Shown here: positions 56,000 to 64,000 of the stretch, piece after piece
Position numbering within the stretch: the first letter of the stretch is position 1
How the letters are laid out: the number at the start of each line of letters is the position of its first letter
Program-made: the position numbers and the translations under genes
Origin: Elmis aenea
Lineage: Eukaryota; Arthropoda; Insecta; Coleoptera; Elmidae
Direction: 5' to 3'
Length of the DNA stretch: 64,000 nucleotides
NCBI GenBank assembly: GCA_947652605.1
Contig: OX393579.1
Coordinates: 45,266,970-45,330,969, forward strand
The notes under the pieces: model-generated
What the model was told of the DNA's origin: nothing
What the model saw: the letters and a program-made list of their open reading frames with translations, nothing else
Database searches by the model: none

Positions 56000-57640
56000 A
56001 GCAAATTGGAAAGAATCCACAATTAATAACCACGATTCCAACGTCAAATTGTATTGCATCCACCTATAGCCAACAAATTTAGAACATAATAATTTAGGCA
56101 CTTTTTTGTTCCTCTTTTAGAGATCGCCTAAGTCACTCGACCGGTGACACAACGCATTAACTTTTAGGCGGAAAATAGTGACTCCGGCTGGCAAAAACTT
56201 AAACTCTGTGACAGATGAAAACTAGCAATGTAGATAGGAATGTGGATGTAAATGAATACACAAGCGCTTAGGGCGACATATAACAAAAATTAAAGAAACT
56301 ATAGGCACTGTTACAACCTACCCGTGTTACTTTCATCCCCGGGCTCCTCTACCAAACCCACAAAATTGCGACTTAGGCCAAAATACCTATGAAAAAAACA
56401 GTAAATTATTCGGATACAGTAACAAACTTCTGATTCAATACGCAAATGCATTTTTTTATGTAATTAATTTCTAGATCAAAACATTAATGTTGTCAAATGA
56501 AAGTGTCAACGAACCAGTTCAAAAAATTATGTGAAACAATAAAATGTTTCGTGTAAAATTTGGCAGCAAAATTAATAATCAATTATGTAGCATAATTTCT
56601 TCTCGTTAGTTGACATACCAAACATCCTTTTATGGAATTACACCAGCGATACTAGCATGCTTAGGTCGTTATAAGTATAGACTATCTATTAATCAAAAAT
56701 GTGCAACCGAAATTTGCAAAATGAAACCGGAAAAATACTTTACAAATAGCTAAATGATATTTGTAAATGCTTTTAACAAATAAGGACTTGGAAATAAACT
56801 TAATATAGATTTCTCGGTTTGATAACTTTACTACAAGAAATGGCTACAGTCGAATTTTTGGGTCCGTGTACAAATATCATTGGAACACATCCTTACTTCT
56901 TATATGGCCATATTGGCATTTGTACATTCTTATATAATTTTCCGGGACTTATATTTGATTCTTTTTACCTACGAAAACAAATGTGACAACCACGGAATAA
57001 AAAAAACAACAATATGGTAAATAAAAAGACAGCACGAAATAGAGTGATTATCAAAATTTGTAAAAATTTTATTAATTAAATAAAATTTGCTTATATTCGT
57101 TTTAAAAAAAAACACAAAATCTGTTGATTTTGTATAGAAATTTGTACCAAATATTATATCCTTTCATACAGGTTTCTCGTCCAAAATTCTGCATAGTTTC
57201 TTGCATGTACAGGTGTTCCATGCAATTTTTGTACAGAAAATACAATACAGCGTGTTCTATATGCAAGCAAGTTTTGATACAGAAACTGCGTGCTACAGAT
57301 GCGCACACAGTTCGTGAATAATGGCGACTAACAGCTGATTTTGAACATCTGCAGCTAAAGGAAATATAAACAATAGAAATTCCTGCTAACAGTTAATTTT
57401 TGGTAATCCGAAGCAGGATGTTGTTATTGTTTGAAATGGCAATTACAAGGGATAAATACATTGTTTTAAGAGGCAGTGCGTATCTGTGTTTATACTGTTT
57501 AGGCGCATGTGCAAGGGCAGTAACTTGTACATAAAATTGTATCTTCGTCACACACAGTTTCAAACGAATGGAATTCTGTTCAGAAATCTGTACAAGAAAA
57601 TAATACAAGATATATTTTATTAAATTTTATACAGAAATTT
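56000..57640. other. Unassigned DNA
   Basis: No domain recognised. Between 57120 and 57640 the word gtacagaaa/atacagaaattt recurs several times at irregular spacing, perhaps another decayed word-type repeat; no inverted ends are definable. Confidence 0.35.
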
Positions 57641-57644
57641 GCAC

Positions 57645-57995
57645 CTTGTCACATGGGCTTTATACCTAAAACTAATATTTTTCGAGATATCTCGATTTTA
57701 TTGTAAATTATTAGAGCAACGTAATATTTTCGTAGGCTATGAAGGTAGGCAGCGGTAATTTTGAAACAATTGAAAATTTAAAACAAAAACAGTTATAATT
57801 TTATCTTTTCCTTATGAATTTTTGGCTTTTTTTTAATCCTGAAGGTGTAATTTTACCAATCTTACGTTTAAATCGAGGTTTCTTGGAATTACGCATTTAA
57901 TCATTGGACCAGTGTGATGGGATAATTACTAAATCCTATAAACACAATCTTCATTGTGGCAGACCGTCTACATTCGCAAAGATTCCAAGAAACCG
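57645..57995. mobile_element. Fragment paralogous to the centre of the 31639-34356 element
   Basis: Segments cgtaggctatgaaggtaggcagcggtaatt, attttatcttttcctta and cattggaccagtgtgat parallel 32680-32845 and 33405-33440. The fragment passes through the site where GGAGC copy 4 sits in that element, with no insertion, so it records the ancestral state. Confidence 0.75.
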
Positions 57996-57999
57996 CGAA

Positions 58000-58570
58000 A
58001 TCACGAAGCATAAATGATTTGTTCGTTCTTCACATGAAATATTTCAAGTTAAGGTTTAAAGCTTAAATTTTTGTGTACGTTATCTTGAGGACTTTATTTG
58101 TAATTGAAATGTTGTCACGGTACCTTATTTTTGATACTCAGTATTTAATATAATTAATTATTTAAACACGTGCTTAGTTCAAGCCTTAGAAAGCATACAA
58201 AATACACATGTAATAAATTGTGGAAAATATGCAAGAACGCAAAGTAAGCGTGTAAGTTAATCCAACATCTGTGTAACGAGATAAAAAGTGCTTTGTATAT
58301 GAATGAGGTTAAAATTTTAATTAAGATAGAAGCAAGAAGATAACATACAGCTAACGTACTAAAAATAAAACTGAAAAAGCTCGGAAAAGTAATTTAAAAA
58401 AAAGAATTTTTAAATCTGGTAAGACGAAATTAAAAATTTATTTATTTTATGTATGTAACGAAGAAACTAAGTAAAATCAAAATCGAGTTTCAATAATAAC
58501 AAATTATGAGAGCACTAGTCGTAGTCATGTAACTTAATAATTAATCAAGTTGATAATAGTTATTTATGTA
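58000..58570. other. Unassigned AT-rich DNA
   Basis: No recognisable feature before the CpG-rich palindromes. Confidence 0.4.
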
Positions 58571-58574
58571 TCAA

Positions 58575-58671
58575 GGCCAAAAAGTGTAACTTTTTCGGCC
58601 GCGTCTGGTTTGCTGGCCGAGACGTAGTCGAGGCCAGCAAACAGGCAAGGCCGAAAAGGTACGTTTTGGCC
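58575..58671. repeat. CpG-rich palindrome 1 (GGCCAAAA...TTTTGGCC)
   Basis: The left arm (ggccaaaaagtgtaactttttcggcc...tttgctggcc) pairs with the right (ggccagcaaacaggcaaggccgaaaaggtacgttttggcc) around cgagacgtagtcg. CpG density is far above the surrounding sequence. It abuts palindrome 2, with which it shares cggcc and gtaactttt words. Confidence 0.7.
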
Positions 58672-58686
58672 GAGGTGCATATTACA

Positions 58687-58973
58687 TTTTTTGTGCGATC
58701 GAATTAAAAACAATTTAAATTTTTAGTAATTTTCAAAATTATAGGTTAGAAACTACGTGACATTCTGTCACTGACAGATGACGGCGTATGTACTGCATTA
58801 CCGGCCCTCTCCTTGGCAACGGCCGTAAAAATTACTTTTTCGGCCGTTGCTAAGGGTAACGGCCTCAAAAGTAACTTTTACGGCGGTTGCTAAGGATAGG
58901 GCCGGTAATGCAGTTCTTTATGGTTGCTAACGCGTCCGTCAAACAGCTGTTTTTAGTACGATCGCACAAAAAA
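58687..58973. mobile_element. CpG-rich palindromic element 2
   Basis: The ends ttttttgtgcgatcg and cgatcgcacaaaaaa are exact complements. Near the centre, gcattaccggccctctccttggcaacggccgtaaaaattac pairs with the complement ending ttgctaaggatagggccggtaatgc. The arms between differ in length. No TA or 8-bp duplication is obvious and no frame is protein-like. Superfamily unknown. Confidence 0.7.
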
Positions 58974-59131
58974 CTTATTTCTTTTTGTTTTAGTTTCGTT
59001 GCCATAAATAAGCATTTTGTAAGTCGTTTGGAAGTTAAGGAATTTTGTATGCCCAAAACTGTTACATATTATGGCCTTTAATAAAGCAAAAAGAATAACT
59101 CTGCCTTTTACTGATTCTTATAGCTACCCGG

Positions 59132-59166
59132 CAGCAACAACAACAACAACAATAAAAAAAAAAAAG
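59132..59166 (+). repeat. (CAA)n microsatellite with A-run
   Basis: cagcaacaacaacaacaacaat followed by about 13 A. Could be the tail of a decayed retroposon, since non-poly(A) LINE families often end in short microsatellites; no upstream coding text supports this. Confidence 0.6.
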
Positions 59167-60055
59167 ATTAAATTTACGAACTTTTGGACTACCTTTATCT
59201 AAGTATTCAAAATGCTAGTAGTAGTATTATTAAAATCTAATGAACTTTAAAATAACAAGAAACAGATTTCTGCTATTGACACGTGCTATCACTTGTTTTT
59301 AAAAGGTTCGTATGCTATTATTTTTATAGAACCCACAAATTTCGTAATAATCTAATTAAAATGTCGATGTAAAAATGCAGCTAGAAAGTAACAACTTTTT
59401 CCGGTCCTAAACCTTTCATTGGAAAGTCCGAAGTACAAATATTTTCATGGTTTCCTTCGAAGATATTTATAGCCTTGAATATCATGTCTTAAAAAGAGTT
59501 AATTTAAAGCAATAATTTAGTTTAATTTTAAATTTTACAAAAATTCTGTAAAAAAAATGCCCTAGCTAGATCATTACAACTTAAAAATACTTTATATAAT
59601 TCAAGTTTAGAAGAAATTTGTAATTTCACTTTCGTGTTTACCAAATACGTTTTTTTATATATTTTTTGTATTATGATTAATGACACTTCTGACATCCTTT
59701 TTTTTGTGTTTTAATTAAAAGTGTACATTTTTGCACTAAATTATTCTAAGCAGTTTTTATCTGTTAATCTAAATATGTAGAAGTAAAATTATTTACACAG
59801 GTTATCATGTTCTAGCAAATTAACTCTATTTGCAATTCAGTTTTACGTGTGCCTCTCAAGATGTTAACCACAGATACATGCATACATCTTTGTGTTTGTT
59901 GCACCAAATACAGCTTTTAACTATTAAATACTATAGTTCGCTAAACGGACAAAACTATCTGGTAATTGTGTGCCCGCGCAATACCGGCAGTGATTTTTTT
60001 AAAGAAAAAGAGCACTACTTACACAGGGAAAAAATGTAATCGGGCTACTATTCAG

Positions 60056-60210
60056 AAATTCGGCATCAAATGAAAAACTAAAATCCACTTTTTTACTTTT
60101 TTCCCTATATCTCAAAAACTAAAAAAGCTAGATAAGTTCTGTTTGCGTTAAATTATTAAGCACCTTAATATAAAACATTGCCCTAATTTAACCGAGTCGT
60201 AACTCTTACA
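60056..60210 (+). mobile_element. Partial arm of the 24806-28243 transposon family
   Basis: ttcggcatcaaatgaaaaac...tttttccctatatctcaaaaac...gataagttctgtttgcg...cctaatttaaccgagtcgtaactcttac matches 28030-28200 nearly base for base with small deletions, then breaks off 5 bases before the gtttacgagatcc segment. Only this arm portion is present. Confidence 0.85.
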
Positions 60211-60294
60211 AATATTTTTATTTCGAATAACAAAAGCGCAATGAAAAACAATAACAAATTTTTAAATGGCAAGGTACCCCTATACAGGGTGAGG

Positions 60295-61197
60295 CATCAC
60301 TTATGACACCCCCACTTATTTTGTTATTGGAAAGAATTATCAAAAAAAGTTTCAAATAAAAGTTCTTTGATACAATATTTCCCATAATGTTGTCATGTCA
60401 GTTTTTTGTTTTCTTTTGTTTTTTTAGGAGTTGCGGCACCATATTGGTTTTTTTCTAATGGCACCATCCATATTTTTTTATACGGTTTGAAAGACATTTT
60501 CTTTGTTACAATATTTCCCAAAATATTGTCATGTCAATTATTTGTTTTCTTTTGTTTTTTTAGGAGTTACAGCACCATATTTGTTTTTTTTTTAATGGCA
60601 CCATCCATATTTTTTTATACGATTTGAGAGACATTTTCTGTCTCTTTTCAACGCACTAAAACTTTTATACCCTTACATAACAAAATGTTTAAGAAAATCG
60701 CAAAAGAACATTTTTGTTCTAAAAGCGTACGGTATTAATTAATTTACATTAGAAAGCTTTGAAAATGATACCAAATGGCAAAAGATTTTGAAAGAAGTTA
60801 ATAAGGTTACAACGGTTAACGCAAAACTACTGTAATACATTTTTTACCGTTCTGTATCATTTTCAACGCCTAACGCCTAACGTAAATTAGTTAATACAAT
60901 ATAAAAATTATTCTTTTGCGATTTTCTTAAAAATTTTGTTATGTAAAAGTATAAAAGTTTTAGTGCGTTAAAAAGAGACAGAAAATGTCTCTCAAATCGT
61001 ATAAAAAAATATGGATGGTGCCATTAAAAAAAAACAAATATGGTGCCGTAACTCCTAAAAAAACAAAAGAAAACTAATAATTGACATGACAATATTTTGG
61101 GAAATACTATATCCAACAACTTTTATTTGAAACTTTTTTTAATAAATCTTTCCAATAACAAAATAAGTGGGGGTGTCATAAGTGATGCCTCACCCTG
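60295..61197. mobile_element. Palindromic CAGGGTGAGGCATCAC MITE with a one-armed duplication
   Basis: Tips TA|cagggtgaggcatcacttatg and cataagtgatgcctcaccctg|TA pair. The left arm carries a roughly 135-bp unit twice in tandem (60370-60640: atatttccca..tgtcatgtca...gcaccat...catccatattttttta), but the right arm carries it once, so the duplication postdates palindrome formation. Outside, 60205-60290 and 61572-61645 are also inverted to each other (caaaagcgcaatgaaaaac), meaning the MITE landed inside an older palindrome. Confidence 0.88.
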
Positions 61198-61356
61198 TAT
61201 TATACTCATTTGATAGAGAATTGTTTTCTCTTTTCAATGATGCAAAACTTTAGTACCTTTACTTAAGCAACTTTTTGACAAAAACGCAAAAACTATTTTA
61301 ATTGATTAGTATTTATTTCTAACAAAAACATAAGAACTAAATTTTTTTGACGAAAT

Positions 61357-61545
61357 CTACAATAAGTGTTCAAACTGTGAACCATTTACAGCTTGGCAAT
61401 GATAAACTCGGTTTTTAAACCCGTTTATAACATTCTTAACCATTTCAGGTGTAATTTCTCTAATACGATCTTTTAAATTTTCGATATTCTCCGACCTCTT
61501 AGCATAAATTAAATTTTTAAGGTGACCCCATCGTTGAAAAGAAAC
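61357..61545 (-). pseudogene. Transposase C-terminal remnant
   Basis: The reverse complement encodes 'WGHLKNLIYAKRSENIENLK', 'DRIREITPEMVKNVINGFKN' and 'RVYHCQAVNGSQFEHLL' followed by a stop at 61357. It corresponds to the tail of the transposase at 25966-27108 ('ELRGNI...GHHFQHLL') but is a different family member. The catalytic core upstream is missing. Confidence 0.8.
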
Positions 61546-61654
61546 AAAAATTCTCCATCAAATGAGTATAACGTAGGGGTACCTTTTCATTTAAAAAAAT
61601 CAATTGTTTTTCATTGCGCTTTTGTTATTATAAAAAAATATATTTAAATTTTGT

Positions 61655-61765
61655 CTCATGGTGTAAAACTAAGTACCAAAGAGTTTTTATTCAAAACATT
61701 TTTCCCTAAAGTGGATATTTACTGAGATACCTATATAGAATATTCCATACCTTTTGGACACATTG
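61655..61765. mobile_element. Right end of a CAGAGTGTCC-type element
   Basis: catggtgtaaaactaagtacc...ctgagatacc...ccataccttttggacacattg|TA matches 36900-37010 in the same orientation. With the transposase remnant at 61357-61545 reading away from it, this may be the 5' end of that element on the minus strand. Confidence 0.65.
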
Positions 61766-61769
61766 TATG

Positions 61770-62316
61770 TAACGGTATCTCGATCGGCAAAATTGCTAGT
61801 TCGTTTAAATATTAGCGTTAGTTAAGCACTATAAAGTGAGCATTTAATTTTTGTGCTAATAAACAACGTAATTCCATGAATTGATCCCTTGTTCTTCTGT
61901 AAAAGATCAAGATAAAATGGTTGAAATGTCCAACCTTCTTAAAAGAAGACGCGATTGCTACCCCGAAAAATTTAATAATAATAAAATGGGGATATCGCTT
62001 ATTACAAGTGCTAAAGCTTAGGTTTAACTTTGATTAAGCTGCTAAATTTTATATTAATTGTTGAGATCAAATCATTTAAAGTTTTGTAAGAACTTATTTA
62101 CTGCAACATTTCTGCAAGTAATTATCTGATTAACTCTTTGCTAGATCAGTTCAGTTTTGTGTTTTTATCTCCAAGTTTCTTAATTCATGTCGACGCCATA
62201 TGCCAAGTACTATCAATTTGTAATGGTTTAAAATATAAGCCAGTGTCTGTAAAATTTTACGGTGAATTATAATGTTGCTTCTAATTAAATCCATTTAAGA
62301 CGCGACAAATGAAGTA
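61770..62316. other. Unassigned DNA with one subterminal fragment
   Basis: At 61982-62110, ggggatatcgcttattacaagtgctaaagcttaggtttaac matches the 'GATCTCGCTTATTATAAG' family; the rest is unrecognised. Confidence 0.5.
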
Positions 62317-62318
62317 TA

Positions 62319-63818
62319 CAGGGTGGTGCTTTTTTCGATGCTCACCATTGCTATCTTGGAAACGGTAAGAGATACAAGGTCGGTTAGATCAGAGAAAAGT
62401 TGCACATTTTTATGGCGATTAAGAATCTGAAAAGAAATCCTGGAAATTTTGATTCGTTTTTGATTTATTACAAAAAAACTGAAAAATGTGATTTTAGAAA
62501 AATATTATTATCTTCCCTACCATTGACGCGATTTTATTTAAACTTGGTAACTTTATGTTTTTGACCGTTCTGGGTTTGATGACGTCAACAGAAATTTTCT
62601 AAGCCTTCTAGATTTCAAGTTGCGATAGTCAACTTTTTTATTTTTTATGGCCGCCATATTGGATTTTTACACCATCAGAAATTAGCTTTTTAGATTGGTA
62701 ACCAACATACCTTTTTTCTTTCAAAAAACTTGTTGAAATTTTAAAATTTGTGTAAATAATTAATAAAATCGAGAATGCTCTGAAAAACAATTGAAATTAT
62801 AATATAAATCAAAGTGACACAACATTTTATAGGTCTAATGATAACGAAATTAAGATTGTTGGAAACATATTTAGAAGATAATTATGTTAGGCGAATTGCC
62901 ATTATTAACAATTCAAAATCATCAGTAGTTTCAGCTGGTCCTCACAACGCCTGCATTGTAAAAGGATATTAATTTAGATGTACGGTTTCAAAATGCATGA
63001 CTTGGTACGTTTGGTCCTGTTCATTGGCCTCCGCGATCGCCATGTTTAACGCCTATGGATTACTTTTACATTGATGTTGTTTATGCAACCCCAACGGAAA
63101 ATACTGAACTTCTTCGTCGTAAAATCAAAAATGCTTTCGACTCTATTTCGAGACAAACTATCCTAAAGGCAGTGGACGAAATGAATCTGAGGACTAACCA
63201 ATACATCATACATAACGGCGCGCACTTTAAACAATTTAAATAATTATTTATCTGGTGTTTTAAATGTATTGTAATTTCGTTATTTTGTTAGACCTATAAA
63301 ATGTTGTGTCACTTTGATTTATATTATAATTTCAATTGTTTTTCAGAGCATTCTCGATTTTATTAATTATTTACACAAATTTTAAAATTTCAACAAGTTT
63401 TTTGAAAGAAAAAAGGTATGTTGGTTACCAATCTGAAAAGCTAATTTTTTTGTCTGTCTGATGGTGTAAAAATCCAATATGGCGGCCATAAAAAATAAAA
63501 AAGTTGACTATCGAAACTTGAAATCTAGAAGGCTTAGAAAATGTCTGTTGACGTCATCAAACCAGAACGGTCAAAAACATAAAGTTACCAAGTTTAAATG
63601 AAATCGCGTCAATGGTAGGGAAGATAATAATATTTTTCTAAAATCACATTTTTTCAGTTTTTTTTGTAATAAATCAAAAACGAATCAAAATATCCGGGAT
63701 TTCTTTTCAGATTCTTAATCGCCATAAAAATGTGCAACTTTTTTCTAATTTAACCGACCTTGTATCTCTTACCGTTTCCAAGATAGCAATGGTGAGCATC
63801 GAAAAAAGCACCACCCTG
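62319..63818. mobile_element. 1.5-kb long-TIR element with transposase remnant
   Basis: TA|cagggtggtgcttttttcgatgc and gcatcgaaaaaagcaccaccctg|TA are the tips; arms of about 520 bp (to about 62840 and 63290) mirror each other through 'acggtaagagatacaaggtcggtt', 'catttttatggcgattaagaatctg' and 'atagtcaacttttttattttttatggc'. The 450-bp centre holds the C-terminal third of a transposase (62977-63243). It looks like an internally deleted derivative of an autonomous element built like 24806-28243. Confidence 0.9.
62977..63243 (+). pseudogene. Transposase C-terminal remnant within long-TIR element
   Basis: The frame reads DVRFQNA, a stop, then 'LGTFGPVHWPPRSPCLTPMD', matching the third catalytic region (WPPRSPDLTPLD; here SPC, with the presumed catalytic aspartate in PMD kept). 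The tail 'LLRRKIKNAFDSISRQTI' and 'NGAHFKQFK' follow, with a stop at 63241. The DNA-binding domain and first two catalytic acids are deleted. Confidence 0.82.
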
Positions 63819-64000
63819 TATACAAATCTACAAAGAAAACCATGAAAATATTTGTACTTCGGACTCTCCAATGAAAGGTTTAGGACCGGAAAAAGTTATT
63901 ACTTTCTAACTGTAATTTTATGTCAACATTATAATTAGATTATTACGAAATACGATCGGAGCATCGTACGCATTAATGTGTTTTCTATAAGTATAATAGC

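Larger units (their letters stand above)
59339..63952. repeat. Outer inverted pair enclosing 4.4 kb of nested elements
   Basis: Left 59339-59454 (tttcgtaataatctaattaaa...ccggtcctaaacctttcattgg...catggttt) is the near-exact reverse complement of right 63837-63952. Between them are the arm fragment 60056-60210, the MITE 60295-61197, a transposase remnant and the element 62319-63818. The pair may be the ends of one large older element; no flanking duplication is clear. Confidence 0.75.

Overview
This is AT-rich eukaryotic DNA with no convincing host gene. It looks like insect sequence: (TTAGG)-like tracts occur at four places (the arthropod telomere word, absent from true flies), and the repeats are Tc1/mariner-type and hAT-like DNA transposons, LINE fragments and one tRNA-derived SINE. 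I cannot name the species. Almost every open frame over 60 codons is spurious; the ones that encode something recognisable are transposase or reverse-transcriptase remnants.

Layout. 1-5.4 kb: two GGAGC-word hAT-like elements, an inverted array of TCGGGAAGTT words and a GGGGAAAGTCGGG element. 5.4-10.5 kb: mostly unassigned DNA with a LINE tail, a mariner-like N-terminal remnant and a GGGAGTCG-word element. 10.5-15 kb: a dense nest in which hAT-like elements interrupt TA-flanked palindromes. 15-24.8 kb: unassigned DNA with a LINE 3' end, a third GGAGC copy and several small TA-flanked elements. 24.8-28.2 kb: the best-preserved element, 3.4 kb with inverted arms of about 0.85-0.95 kb around a one-intron transposase gene broken by two frameshifts. 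29.4-34.4 kb: palindromic elements, one carrying GGAGC copy 4. 35.0-36.7 kb: a SINE with a perfect 13-bp duplication, a jockey-like RT remnant and a 154-bp palindrome. 38.2-39.3 kb: truncated palindromes. 40.7-43.95 kb: a hAT-like shell holding a LINE that is itself hit by three other elements. 45.6-54.4 kb: Stowaway-like element, GGAGC copy 5, LINE fragment, an element inside an element (49963-52058), and a hAT-like element with GATTTAAATC words and a perfect 8-bp duplication. 55.6-59 kb: an AATTGCTCGAA array foldback and two CpG-rich palindromes. 59.3-64 kb: an outer inverted pair enclosing further TA-flanked elements and two transposase C-terminal remnants.

How the parts relate. One broad superfamily dominates: elements starting TA|CAGGGTG and ending CACCCTG|TA, usually near-perfect palindromes 0.4-3.4 kb long. 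The transposase at 25966-27108 is the natural candidate for the type of enzyme that moved them; C-termini of related transposases survive at 30343, 61357 and 62977. A second layer is hAT-like, shown by 8-bp duplications at several insertions (perfect at 4981-5379, 13852-14730, 32846-33404 and 53169-54362). A recurring design is an element whose inverted ends are arrays of one short word, the word differing between elements.
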